Source of the DNA: Stramenopiles sp. TOSAG23-6
Lineage: Eukaryota > Sar
Assembly (NCBI GenBank): GCA_900128565.1
Contig: LT636042.1
Coordinates: 1 to 19,962, forward strand
DNA length: 19,962 bases
Direction: 5' to 3'
The position numbers and the translations under genes were made by a program. Under the pieces are notes generated by a model that searched no databases, had not been told where the DNA came from, and saw only the letters and a list, made by a program, of their open reading frames with translations. This document shows positions 11,377-19,962 of the stretch, piece after piece. Position 1 is the stretch's first letter. The number at the start of each line of letters is the position of its first letter.

Positions 11377-13751
11377 ATGAAAAAAAAGAAAATAGTTAAA
11401 CCTATTCAAGGTTCTGCTGCATGGAATCGACGGAAGAACGGAGGAACCCCACAAAACTCTTCAAATACGAAAAAAAGGTTACTTCGTCCAAGTACATCAC
11501 ATGCAGCTACAAAAGCTAATCCTTTTAGTAATAATGTTCGACCACATACAGCAAATTCACGAGTATCCAAACATGGTGGGATTAAAGAGAAAAAGCGGCT
11601 AAAACTTTTACCTTGTAAATCTAATGGAAACAATTCGAAATCAAAAGGTAAGCAATACTTTGAAGGTGAAGAAGAACTTCGGACCAAAATATATGACCTA
11701 CAGAACGAACTGAAGGAAGTTTTAGTTAAAATGCGTCGAAGTGAGGTTGCCCGTAAGTGGCTTGAAAATGAATTGAAGCAAAGTGATTTACAGTTACAAT
11801 CCGAAAAATATTCTGCAGGTGACAAACAATTTGCTGAAATAATTGGAACTTTGGTAAAAGCACGAGCACGAATTAAAAAACAGGAAGTTGTTTTGGAACA
11901 ACGTGATACTGAAATCCGTGATTTGAAAAATACTGATGCTTTCACACATCCTCGTGAACTAGAGATGTATGTTTTATTTTGTTTCAATTTCGAATTTATT
12001 TTTCGTAAGAAATTTTGTACCTAACAAATTTTTTTTGAAATATTGTACCAAAATAAATTATTGCTGCAGAATATTTAAATGAAAATAAGAGACTCCTGGG
12101 ACAATTAGCAGAAGCTCATTTAGAAATAAATACATTGGAAAAGGAGTCAGATCAGCTTGTTGATCATATTAAAAGTCTTCAGTCAAAAGTTGCTATGTCA
12201 GAAGAACGTATTAAGTCATTCGAAATTTCGGAACAAAATTCGAAACAAACTGCGAAATTTGCTTCAAAATCAAAAACATTTGTGACTCAAGAAAAATCTG
12301 GTGCATCCCCAGCTAAGATTTGGGCCGAAGTTACTGATTGTCGCAATGCTATTGCAGTTGCGGTAGAGTGTGAAGATTTCGCAGAGGCAGCTAGATTAAA
12401 AGAACGAATTTTAGAGTTATCTGGTGCCGAAGGAGAACAAATAATGCGTCTTAAAGAAGACGCTCTAGAGAAGCAGACAATAATTGAAAAGCAAAATAAG
12501 GAAATAACTTCACTTCGTCGTAAAGCTCTATCTCATCGAATGCAATTAGAAGAATATCAACGTACTGAAAGATTGGTTAAGGGTGAAAAATCTCCGGATA
12601 CTGCCGAGATTCTAGATCAACAATTACGCCAAAAAAAGCTTCTTCGTACATCACCTCTGAATGGAAATTCTGAGGCCGCTCGGCAACGTTTTAGAGAGGA
12701 ACAAGAAAGACGTAAGAAATCAATTGCTGATTTTCAAAAGCAGAAAAAAAAAAGTCAAGCTGCCGAGCGTAAGCTGATAAAGGATGGCAATAAACGTCGC
12801 CGTAAGATGGAAAAACGATGGGCAGAATTTGAAAGAGAGAAACAAATGAAAATACAAGCAGCATTGGATGAGCGAGAACAACAAAATAAGATGCGCTTTG
12901 GGGAACATAAAAGCCGTTTCCAGAGGGCTAAACAAGAGCAGGAAGCATGGGGGAAAAAAGCTGAAGAAGATTTTATTGAAGCCCAAAAACGAGTGTCTGA
13001 TATATCACAGATAAAGATGCGTCGTGCAAAGGAAGCATTAAAGGAACCTGATGCTTTAGATGTCTATGCACTCAAAGCGAATGGAAAACGTTTAAGTAAT
13101 GATCAGGAAAAACTGTTTGATTTGTTAGAGGAGAAAAAACAAATTACTATGCTAATGACATCAGATGCAGTGACAGTTGCAATGAAAAGAATGAAAATAT
13201 TGAAATCACCAAAAGGCAATCAAACTTCTGAAAAATCAAGTGCGTGGAATATAGTGAAACATCAAATCAACGATAGGATAAATCAAGCTTCTATAAGTGA
13301 AGTGGCCAAGAAACGTGCCCAAAGAAGACGTGATATCGTAATGCATATATCAGATATACAAGATCGTATTGAGAGACAAATGTGGCATGAAAAACATAAT
13401 AAAAACCTGTCAGCTCTTCAGTGTAAACAGCAAAATGAGAGAAGAGCAACATCATTAAAAATTTCTAAGTTGAAAGCAGAGACAGAGCGTAACCTAAAAC
13501 AAGAAGAAATTCTTGAAGAGAAAAGGAGGCAACAAAAGGTCATTGCAAAAAGACGATCTGATGAACGCGATAAGCGTAAACTACAACGTTTAAAGGAAGA
13601 GGAACAAAGAAAATTAGCTGAGAATAAAATGAGACATTCATTAGTTCTAAGGAAACAGCAAGCAATGCGTGATAGAGATGCCCATTTAATGAAACCATTT
13701 CCAAAGAGAATGGAAACTAAAAGAAATGGAAAACGTGTGAAACAGAAGTGA
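11377..13751 (+). CDS. Coiled-coil protein with UVR-like motif, unrecognised
   Basis: Exons 11377-11966 and 12059-13751 encode about 760 residues. The N-terminus is basic and low in complexity (KKKKIVKPIQG, RPSTSHAAT). From about residue 95 the protein is almost entirely charged alpha-helix with long runs of Glu/Lys/Arg/Gln, typical of extended coiled coils. A stretch in exon 2 (AVAVECEDFAEAARLKERILEL) matches the shape of a UVR motif, a short helical hairpin found in many unrelated proteins. The last 150 residues are very rich in basic residues (KLQRLKEEEQRKLAENK). A cytoskeletal or ciliary role would be only a guess. One introner separates the exons, and the frame continues cleanly across it (RELEIIAAEYLNENKRLL). 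Confidence 0.8.
11967..12058 (+). repeat. Introner-like intron of the coiled-coil gene, GT...AT ends
   Basis: This 92-nt copy begins GTATGTTTTATTTTG, has TACCTAAC at 12018-12025 and ends CCAAAATAAAT. AT precedes the element and AT ends it. The nearest AG downstream (GCTGCAG at 12069) would shift the frame into a stop within four codons, so a canonical acceptor is excluded. Confidence 0.83.
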
Positions 13752-13829
13752 TAAAATTAACAATTCTTTTTTTTATTTGTTTTTTATTTTTTATAAAATC
13801 TCCTGAAAAGAATTTTTACAATTGAAATG

Positions 13830-15383
13830 TTATGGTTCATTCGAAAATTCATCCTCGAGATCTAAATCTTCATCAATGGATATCTCTCTAATGCTACCAT
13901 ACCTCCTCCTTAATCTAATAGGATCAACTTCCTGATTATCCTCATCAATAGCAGTGGTTCTTTCTTTTATATTATCAGTATCTTTCACATTATCAGATTT
14001 ATTCAACGGTTGCACATTAGGGTTAGGGCTACTAGCATCCGCTTCTTCTAATACTATTTCATCAACTAAAGGGGGTTCATATTCAAATATTGGATGAGAT
14101 GATGTCAAATGTTTAGTACCCGCAATAAGAGAATTTAGTCTAGATTCAGCTATTACTATATCATCTGGTTGTTTTGGTTCTTGTAGTTCTTGTGGTGTAG
14201 GGTTAGGGTTTTGCTTTTCTTTGTTAGTATTTTCTGTAGTATTTACTATACTATTTTGCGGTGTAGAGTTTTGTTTTTCTTCATCACTATTTTCTATTAT
14301 ATTTTCAATACTATTTTTTTCATTCGAAGAAGTTGGAATGATTTGAGTTGACTCTCCCCTATTTTGAATCCTCAATTCATCCCCAATTCGCCAATCATTA
14401 TACCAACCACATTCCTGAAGTTTAGAAGTGACATTAGCTTTTGCTATTTCTAATTTATTCAGTTTTGCTTCGACGTCACTTTGTGGCAAATTTGTAATTT
14501 TCTCTTCTAGCATTTTGCACATCTTTAGTAAAGAAACAACTTTCTTGACCTTATTTGTTGCGCATGTGTCGCTCGTCATTAATCCATTACTTTCTTCTTC
14601 TTCAGTAGCGACAGTATTCTGTGTTGTTGATGTTTCTTTTTCTTCAGTAGCGGCAGTCTTCTGTGTTGCTGATGATTCCCTCCCGGAGTAAGGATAAGCA
14701 GGAGGAGGAAGTTCTTTCTTTTTCATTGTATGTTTATAGAGTGGTGGTGGGGGTAGTGTTTTATTCAATTCCCTTTTTGTAGGATTTACTTGAAGTTTTT
14801 TTTCTAAAGCACCTCCAACTGCTGGATCTGAGAGTGCAGCACGAAGCTGTGATGTTGCTTCTAAAGCTAACTCTGAATTCTTTTTTCCAGTTGGAGGCGA
14901 GGAAGGTTCATCTGTGTCAGAATTCCCATGATCAGACGTTGTTTTAGCTTTTGGAATATTTTTATTTTGCATCAATATCATGCGCTTGAGACCTCGAACA
15001 CTTTCCTCAAGTACCTTAGAGCGCTTAGTCCAATATGATAGTAAACCTTGTTGTTTACGCGACGCTTCCTCAAGTCCACGAATTCTATCAAGCATTAACT
15101 GAAATATTTCTTCATTATCCCCTTCAGCTATAGATATACTATTATTACCTTTCCCACCAAACCCTAAGAGACCTTTATCCCGAGCACGTAATTTTACTTT
15201 GCCTTGTCTCACTTTTGTTTTAAAACCTATTTCACTAAGAGAATTTGTTTCGATGAGGTGTACTAAAAGTTCACCATCTACCTTATTCTTACGAATAGCA
15301 GCCGCCACAGTTCGATCATGCCTAGCGTTAACACCTAAACCCTTTAGCATTTGAACAATGTCTTCCACATCATACGTTGTCAT
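13830..15383 (-). CDS. SAM-domain protein with low-complexity tail
   Basis: The protein has 517 residues and no intron. Residues about 4-70 (VEDIVQMLKGLGVNARHDRTV...DGELLVHLIETNSLSEIGF) have the five-helix pattern of a SAM domain, normally a protein- or RNA-binding or polymerising module. A short coiled coil follows at about 88-130. The rest is polar and disordered, with proline-rich PPPPLYKH and PPPAYPYS stretches and two internal tandem repeats. A second short helical segment (KVVSLLKMCKMLEEKITNL) lies near residue 280. Function cannot be assigned. It lies 221 bp downstream of the membrane-protein gene on the same strand. Confidence 0.8.
   Translation of the reverse strand: MTTYDVEDIVQMLKGLGVNARHDRTVAAAIRKNKVDGELLVHLIETNSLSEIGFKTKVRQGKVKLRARDKGLLGFGGKGNNSISIAEGDNEEIFQLMLDRIRGLEEASRKQQGLLSYWTKRSKVLEESVRGLKRMILMQNKNIPKAKTTSDHGNSDTDEPSSPPTGKKNSELALEATSQLRAALSDPAVGGALEKKLQVNPTKRELNKTLPPPPLYKHTMKKKELPPPAYPYSGRESSATQKTAATEEKETSTTQNTVATEEEESNGLMTSDTCATNKVKKVVSLLKMCKMLEEKITNLPQSDVEAKLNKLEIAKANVTSKLQECGWYNDWRIGDELRIQNRGESTQIIPTSSNEKNSIENIIENSDEEKQNSTPQNSIVNTTENTNKEKQNPNPTPQELQEPKQPDDIVIAESRLNSLIAGTKHLTSSHPIFEYEPPLVDEIVLEEADASSPNPNVQPLNKSDNVKDTDNIKERTTAIDEDNQEVDPIRLRRRYGSIREISIDEDLDLEDEFSNEP
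14190..14315 (-). repeat. Tandem 20/22-residue coding repeat in the SAM-domain gene
   Basis: Two adjacent units, NSIENIIENSDEEKQNSTPQ and a 22-residue relative ending KEKQNPNPTPQ, are encoded head to tail. This is a diverged in-frame duplication in a disordered region. Confidence 0.75.
14599..14682 (-). repeat. 42-bp tandem coding repeat in the SAM-domain gene
   Basis: TCTTCAGTAGCG begins at 14599 and again at 14641, and the flanking 42 bases are largely repeated. The product contains TQKTAATEEKE followed by TQNTVATEEEE. Confidence 0.8.
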
Positions 15384-15604
15384 TTTATTTACTATATTTG
15401 CTGTGTAGAAAAATGTTGCATTTCGGTTTTCTCAACAAGAATTTTTAGAGTTTTTCGAAGTTCCAGCAAATGCCAAAATTTTAAATTTAGGTCCTAGTAC
15501 ACGAAATAAATCAAGGAATTTAGAATTCCTAAATTTTGAGGTGAAAAAGAAAGGACAATTATTTTTCAAATTTATTTGAAACTTTGTCTTCTTAAAAAAA
15601 CTGA
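15384..15604. other. Intergenic region with nested inverted repeats
   Basis: It separates two minus-strand genes. No ORF is credible. AGGAATT (15514-15520) and AATTCCT (15524-15530) form a 7-bp hairpin with a 3-base loop. AAATTTAGG at 15483-15491 is the reverse complement of CCTAAATTT at 15528-15536, so an alternative larger stem is possible. It could mark the 3' end of the upstream transcript. Confidence 0.45.
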
Positions 15605-17089
15605 CTAACTGCAATGAAGGTCTACCCTCTCCATACCTCGTTTACTATATGCTTGTGCCTTTCTAATATAATAATTCCCAATCACTCTTTGAGCATAGTA
15701 TTGCGCATTTACATTGAAAAATATGACAAAATCGAATTTTTTTTAATGAAGTCTCAAAACGTTGGAAGGAGTATTAGGTTATATAGGAATTTAAACAAAT
15801 CTGAAAATTAAAAAACGTACATTGAAGTTAACCACAAATAAAGAAGGGAAAAATAGATAAAATGGCATAATATCCGACTCGGGGGTTCCTGGATATGGAC
15901 TTGACCAACACATTGCTGCAATAGTACAAAACATTGTAATACCTATTATGAAAAAATATGTCAAATTTGAAATTCGTTAGTTACAGAATTTTCATAGTAA
16001 AACAATTAAAATTCATGGGAAAACATACCCGGTCCCCTAATCCAGGTATTAATACTACAGTTAATGCGCTTCTCTGTCATTGTATTAATAGTGCCTTTTT
16101 TTACAGCTGCAAGCAAAAAGTAGCTGATCCCACCCGATGTAATATGAACAATATGTTGGCAGTTTTTGAAAAAGTTAATATGGAAAAAACAAACTTCAAA
16201 AGCACTGTATGATTTGTAATAAATATTAAATAAGTAACCCAGAAATGAAGAAACAGAGGAGATTTCCACAAGTACCCCAAGGGTAACAAAATCGAACTAA
16301 CCCAATCGTTGGTACAAAGAGAGCATGGTGAAATATATCGTTTGCATCTAAATTGAATCCTAAAACATGATAGATATGAATTGCAATTATCATAGAGGGA
16401 GCCCAGTCTGTGCAAGCAGGAAAACTCAAAGTCTCACAACGTGCAGCACTAAGTGCTTGACCAGGTTCTTCAAATACCCAATAAAAATCGGGTAATGATA
16501 AACCTGCAGCGATCATGTTTCCTAGTGCGTGTAGTAGAAACCAACGGCCGCTAGAATTATTACGAAAAATGGGTTTGCAGATACACAAGTCCATCAAGAA
16601 AAGTGGAAGCATAGAAAAAGCAACTGCAACTGCTACTCCAGCTACGTCCTGTGATGAGATTGGCAATCTATAGAATGTGCCAATATCATAAAACATATTT
16701 GGAATCGATGAAGGAGGAACACCAAACACAAAAATGGTTGAAAATACCGTCAACAAAAAATACGACACTATTCCAAAAATTATTCCAAACAATGACTTTT
16801 GACTCTTGGAGTCACGGAAAGTTATGGGCTTCAAAAAAGTGCGACTCTGGGTAGGACCCATCATTGTCTTTGCCAAACGGTCATAACTGGAAACTCTTTT
16901 CATTGTGATGAAATAGAGAGTCTGTCTCTGAGTAATTTGAATGGATTTACCTAATAAGATCGACCTGCCAATTGAAAATATGATATTATCATTTAGGATG
17001 AAGGCCGAAGGTAGTTTTCTTTGTCGTGTCAGTTCCCTTGGTGCCAGCGCGAGCGATGACACGTGGCTGTCAAAAACATCATGATTCAT
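15605..17089 (-). CDS. Multi-pass membrane protein, possibly TLC-like, four exons
   Basis: I read exons 17089-16234, 16136-16029, 15942-15821 and 15706-15605, ending at TAG (15607-15605). About eight hydrophobic helices are visible, among them FGIIFGIVSYFLLTVFSTIFVFG, a Val/Ala-rich segment, MIIAIHIYHVLGF and GNLLCFFISGLPGG. A histidine-rich IHIYH...DIFHH pattern recalls TLC-fold proteins, but this is a weak resemblance. The C-terminus reads NFNAQYYAQRVIGNYYIRKAQ and ends VDLHCS. A downstream ATG at 16903 (MKRVSSYDRLAKTM) could be the true start, since the first 62 residues look less constrained. No function is assigned. It is divergent from the 17212 gene. Confidence 0.65.
15707..15820 (-). 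repeat. Diverged introner-like intron 3 of the membrane-protein gene
   Basis: On the minus strand it begins GTACGTTTTTTAATTTTC, has a degenerate branch-like AACCTAAT (15780-15773), a TTGTCATATTTTTC tail and the end GTAAAT. AAT precedes the element and AAT ends it. Removal gives FVVNFNAQYYAQRVIGNYY. Neither the 23-nt GT...CAG option at its start nor the downstream AG keeps an open frame. Confidence 0.72.
15943..16028 (-). repeat. Introner-like intron 2 of the membrane-protein gene, compatible with GT-AG
   Basis: It begins GTATGTTTTCCCATGAATTT, has TAACTAAC (15983-15976) and the tail TTTGACATATTTTTTC, and ends ATAATAG before GTATT. Splicing as GT...AG gives RGPGITMFCTIAAMCW. The flanks share GGTAT, so the excision point is ambiguous over five bases, and one equivalent solution ends in AT like the rest of the family. 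Confidence 0.75.
16137..16233 (-). other. Unusual intron 1 of the membrane-protein gene, unclear 5' boundary
   Basis: Frame and the GLPGG reading require removal of 97 nt from TTATTTAAT to ATTACAT, that is TT...AT ends. It lacks the introner core but shares the ACAT end. An alternative is a 34-nt GT-AG intron (GTTACTT...CATACAG), which keeps the frame but adds a poorly constrained stretch (AFEVCFFHINFFKNCQ). I prefer the first because it yields the smoother membrane-helix sequence. Confidence 0.45.
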
Positions 17090-17211
17090 ATTTATTATGT
17101 CAAAAGGTCAAAAGGTAGTGCAGACTGTCGCACCACTACACGTTATTAAACTTTGAAGGATGCGATATATTGTATAGCCTCTGTTGCTACAGGTGTTTCC
17201 TTTATAAAATA
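17090..17211. promoter_or_regulatory. Divergent promoter region
   Basis: This short gap lies between divergent start codons. It contains a direct repeat (TCAAAAGG twice, 17099-17115) and the inverted pair GTAGTG/CACTAC spanning 17115-17139. A regulatory role is inferred from position. Confidence 0.4.
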
Positions 17212-19316
17212 ATGAACAATACTAGTATAATTTCACCAAATTGGTGTCCTGGATTATGGCCGGAACAGAAGGTTATGTATCTTTGTTGCTGTCTCCCACT
17301 CAATAGCTTCTTTACTTTTGCTGAAGTTAATGGCATGAAGCGAAAGGTTGCACTTCAACTTCGTGTTGATCTTCTTCGGAGATGTCCGAATGTTTCTTCA
17401 ATGATATCAGCAGAGGGTGCTCAACGTGTTTTACATAGTGAGTTCTACGAGAAGGTTTCTTTGTTGTTGTCGTCACTATTAAAAGTTGACAACCTCAAAA
17501 CATTTGGACCTTCAAAGATTTCCATGTGTCTCGCACTTGAACTCGTTATGAAATACTCCGTCAATGTCAAGGGTGAAATCATTGAAAAGGATATAGATTT
17601 TTCACAAAATATATTCTCTATGATATTTTGCGATTCAAATATCCTACTTGAAGCTACTTCCGAAAAAGACCGAAACATTAGAACAATTAGAAAACTTCAT
17701 TGCTTATTCCTAGGTACTAGTAGATCTGATATTGCTCTCATACTTGCTCATACAATGCCATGTATGTTTTTATTCCGAGTTTTCTTTATTGCTTACATTG
17801 TAGTATCCTTTTCTGTAGCTAACGAATCTCAAATTTGACATTTTTTCACAATACATGCAACATTTTACGTATAATGATACGATATTTTTGTCGTGATGAG
17901 GTCAGTGTAAGTGATGACGTACATATTTCTTCCAAATTTGCATCTATTCAAATCGACGATTCTGTTGAAACTGTATGTTCTTTAGAAAGAAAGAGGAAAT
18001 TTATCGCCGCGGTTCATTTTGGTACGGTTCATCTCCGCAAACTGAAATGTGATATATGTACGTTTTCATTATCATTTCAAATTTATTTTTTTTTTCGTAC
18101 GCAATTTTGTACCTAAGAAATTGAATTGTTTTTTTGAGTTTTTATTCGATACGTTTTTCATTATTCATTTCAAATTTATTATTTTTGTACTACATTTTGT
18201 ACCTAACGAATTTCTTTTATATCAAAACAGAAATACTTTTTTACAAAACTGCTCGTTTAGAAACTGATGCTATTTCACACATGAAAGATAGTAAGAATGA
18301 CAGTGCAGATGTTGATATCCGAAGTCGCCAAAGGAATACTACAAATAAAGCGTTAGAGGTATTAGAAGCATCACGTTCTATAGGAGCAAGTCTTTCAGAA
18401 ACACTCGCAGGTTTGTTCATGCGAAATCCATACCTAATTTTTGTACATAATAGATATAATGTAAATAATGAAAATAATGAAAGTGAATTATATGTCTCTG
18501 ATACAAATGATACAAAACAGATATCTGCTTCTCTCAATTTTGAGCAGTCAATTTTATCTGAAAAAAATATAGAAATGTATAAGAAAAAAGAGTGTAAGAA
18601 AGACGCAGCGATCATTGCTGTTGAACTTTTAAAGTATTCTATTGTATGTATGTTTTATTTTTTTTTTTAACAAAAAAATCGAATTTTTTTTCGTACGAAA
18701 TTTTGTACCTAATGATTTTTTTTTCAAATATTTTTCCAAAATACATACTACCAAAATTCTGTATCCCAGGCAATGAAGTCTGGTGGTCGTGTATATCGTG
18801 CGTCATATGCGCGCTTAGATTTAACTCGGCGAGAACTTTGTCGTTGGGTCAAAGAGAATCTCCCTTCGAAACTTCAGTCAGCTTTGGAACAACTTTCAAT
18901 TGCATATATTCATGCAGGTTGTCCAGATGAAGCTGAAGAGGCGAGAGCGCGTGCAATTGATATTGCTAAAATAGAATATGTATGTTTTATATTTTTTTTT
19001 TTAACGAAAAAATCGAATTTATTTTTCGTACGGAAATTTGTACCTAACAATTTTGTTTTATATTTTTTTTGAAATATTTTTCCAAAATACATGAACGGAG
19101 TTGTTTAAAAGCTGGCGACTCTGTTGAAGCCCGAGTCAATTATGATATGTTGTATTACACAGCTATAATAAAGCGACGTTTTTCCGATGGATGTTTTGAA
19201 CTCCTTTTTGAAGATGATGTAATTGAAATGACTCCACCTCAATGGGTGAAGCCTTTGGGACGCTCTATCATTTGGGAAGGTGATGAAGTACAGGTATTAA
19301 ATGGAACATATGCCAT
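17212..19316 (+). CDS. Unrecognised helical protein with TPR-like and Tudor-like regions, multi-exon
   Basis: Exons are read as 17212-17761, 17857-18057, about 18237-18647, 18747-18979 and 19093-19316. The N-terminal half is alpha-helical without a motif I recognise (MKRKVALQLRVDLLRRCP). Exon 4 (LPSKLQSALEQLSIAYIHAGCPDEAEEARARAIDIAK) looks like a TPR-type helix pair. Exon 5 (AGDSVEARVNYDMLYYTAIIKRRFSDG, then FELLFEDDVIEM) has the five-strand pattern of a Tudor/Agenet-like module. The ATG at 17212 is the first in frame. If unspliced at 19317 the frame ends at TAA 19339-19341. If spliced through the next introner it continues in frame into the RIC1-like exons, so either a fusion, a separate gene or an assembly join at 19317-19525 must be considered. 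Confidence 0.6.
17762..17856 (+). repeat. Introner-like intron 1 of the 17212 gene, GT...AT ends
   Basis: This 95-nt copy begins GTATGTTTTTATTCC, has TAGCTAAC at 17816-17823 and ends TTTTTTCACAATACAT. CAT precedes it and CAT ends it, and a G follows both. Removal gives AHTMPCNILRIMIRYFCRDE. The AGs in the following exon lead into stops. Confidence 0.83.
18058..18236 (+). repeat. Dimeric introner-like intron 2 of the 17212 gene, uncertain 3' end
   Basis: Two copies of the 5' half lie in tandem about 91 bases apart: GTACGTTTTCATTATCATT at 18058, with TACCTAAG at 18110, and ATACGTTTTTCATTATTC at about 18149, with TACCTAAC at 18200. The 3' end is diverged. AG acceptors at 18230 and 18260 both create an immediate stop. 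Frame allows an end at 18218, 18221, 18227 or 18236 (AAATAC). Confidence 0.65.
18648..18746 (+). repeat. Introner-like intron 3 of the 17212 gene
   Basis: It begins GTATGTTTTATTTT, has TTTCGTACGAAA, TACCTAAT at 18706-18713 and ends TTTTTCCAAAATACAT. GT...AT removal gives KYSIVYYQNSVSQAMKSGG. This copy also has an in-frame canonical option (18644-18769, GTATGT...CCCAG), so it does not by itself discriminate the two models. Confidence 0.75.
18980..19092 (+). repeat. Introner-like intron 4 of the 17212 gene, GT...AT ends
   Basis: This 113-nt copy begins GTATGTTTTATATTTTT, has TACCTAAC at 19041-19048 and ends TTTTTCCAAAATACAT. TAT precedes it. Removal gives DIAKIEYERSCLKAGDSVEA. The nearest AGs downstream are out of frame. 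Confidence 0.84.
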
Positions 19317-19525
19317 GTGCGTTTTCATCATGAATTTCTAATTTATTTATGTTTTTCATACGAAATTTTGTACCTAACATTTTTTTGATTTTTTTTTTTT
19401 TTTGCCATGTGCGTTTTCATCATGAATTTTTGAATTTATTTTTTTTGTATGAAATTTTGTACCTACTCTGTCTTTTGTAACATATCTAACGAATTTTGAA
19501 TTTGAAATATTTTTCTACAAAATAT
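19317..19525 (+). repeat. Dimeric introner-like intron with duplicated exon-intron junction
   Basis: Total length is 209 nt. It begins GTGCGTTTTCATCATG, has TACCTAAC at 19371, TACCTACT at 19460 and TATCTAAC at 19483, and ends TTTTTCTACAAAATAT. A 27-bp stretch at 19311-19337, including five exon bases (GCCAT), is repeated exactly at 19403-19429. Removal joins TATGCCAT to GGATGGC in frame (TYAMDGLPSP). A canonical end after CTTCCGAG (19540) would also keep the frame. Confidence 0.7.
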
Positions 19526-19962
19526 GGATGGCCTTCCGAGTCCTGCTAGACTTTTAGTATTTCAATCTTCACCCCAATTATATCAAAGTGCAGTTGTGCT
19601 CGATAAAGCAGGAAAGAATCCTATTTTACCTAGTCATGTACGTTTTATTTTTTTTCAAATTCGAATTTTTTTTTATAGTAAATTTTGTACCTAACGATTT
19701 TTTTAGAATTTTTTTTGAAATATTTTTCCAAAATACATTAGGTCGACGACTTGCCGCAATTGGACATGTAAATGGAACTGTTGATATATTCGATCTTGAC
19801 CGAATTGAATATAAAAATGAAAAACCAATTCCTCGACAAACATTTTCGTTAAAAACGTGGTATTTTAATGATTCTGTCACAGGAGCTGTAAGTGCATTAG
19901 ACTGGACTTTCGACCAATCTGCGCTCGTAGTAGGTTTTGAAAAACGTGTATGTTTTATATGA
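19526..19962 (+). CDS. RIC1-like WD40 protein (partial, runs off the right edge)
   Basis: Exons 19526-19637 and 19741-19947 are read, with another intron beginning at 19948. GRRLAAIGHVNGTVDIFDLD followed by TGAVSALDWTFDQSALVVGFEKR resembles the beta-propeller of RIC1, the partner of RGP1 in the Rab6 (Ypt6) guanine-nucleotide exchange factor acting at the Golgi. The pattern of small residue, W, PD-like turn and VG before a basic residue is characteristic. About 200 residues expected before this point in RIC1 are not found upstream. Either this is a fusion with the Tudor-like gene, or the region around 19317-19525 joins two loci. Identification rests on short motifs. Confidence 0.5.
19638..19740 (+). 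repeat. Introner-like intron within the RIC1-like exons, atypical 3' boundary
   Basis: It begins GTACGTTTTATTTTTTTTC, has TACCTAAC at 19688-19695 and contains the usual tail and ACAT at 19735-19738. Ending at ACAT would give CAT TAG, a stop. The coding frame downstream (GRRLAAIGH) needs removal through ATTA (GT...TA) or, shifted one base, TA...AG. A one-base sequence error could also explain this. Confidence 0.65.
19948..19962 (+). repeat. Introner-like intron 5' end at the window edge
   Basis: GTATGTTTTATATGA follows the exon end EKR. It matches the first bases of the copy at 18980, including the TTTTATAT variant. The rest lies outside the window. Confidence 0.6.

Noticed and set aside
14196-14212. 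TTAGGG-like repeats suggesting an interstitial telomere
   Set aside because: They are two or three imperfect units inside the SAM-domain coding sequence, encoding NPNP on the minus strand; coding repetition explains them.

Overview
The window is nuclear DNA from an AT-rich unicellular eukaryote. It carries VPS16 (HOPS/CORVET), Reptin/RUVBL2, the SF3b subunit SF3B5, a polycystin-like channel and a probable RIC1 fragment, and it has spliceosomal introns and short intergenic gaps. The standard genetic code fits: TAA, TAG and TGA all end genes. Tudor-like, SAP, J and SAM domain combinations and the AT-rich gene-dense layout suggest a protist, perhaps a stramenopile, but I cannot fix the lineage from this sequence.

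Layout: 1-1750 minus, VPS16 (runs off the left edge); 2054-3844 plus, intronless SAP/J-domain/zinc-cluster protein; 4189-8507 plus, four-exon polycystin/TRP-like channel with a C-terminal Tudor-like domain; 8716-10110 minus, intronless RUVBL2; 10548-10932 plus, SF3B5 with one canonical GT-AG intron; 11377-13751 plus, two-exon coiled-coil protein with a UVR-like motif; 13830-15383 minus, SAM-domain protein; 15605-17089 minus, four-exon multi-pass membrane protein; 17212-19316 plus, multi-exon helical/Tudor-like protein; 19526-19962 plus, RIC1-like WD40 exons running off the right edge. The genes are unrelated in function; this is an ordinary gene-dense locus.

The remarkable content is an introner-like family: about sixteen copies (two cut by the window edges) of a roughly 85-115 bp AT-rich repeat sit inside genes as introns. 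The consensus begins GTATGTTTTATTTTTTTTC or GTACGTTTTCATT, has a palindromic core TTTCGTACGAAA followed by TTTTGTACCTAAC (branch-point-like), and ends TTTTTCCAAAATACAT or TTTTTTCACAATACAT. In nearly every copy that can be tested by reading frame and by protein homology (VPS16 and polycystin especially), the sequence removed ends in AT, not AG. Usually the exon base pair AT immediately before the element is repeated as its last two bases, giving the layout AT-[GTAT...ATAC]-AT. All copies lie in the sense orientation of their host gene, whichever strand that is, which argues for removal from RNA. The canonical GT-AG intron of SF3B5 in the same window shows that ordinary splicing coexists with it.

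Limits: no transcript data are available, so splice boundaries are inferred from frame, family alignment and remembered homologue patterns. Three boundaries (near 16233, 18236 and 19740) are uncertain.
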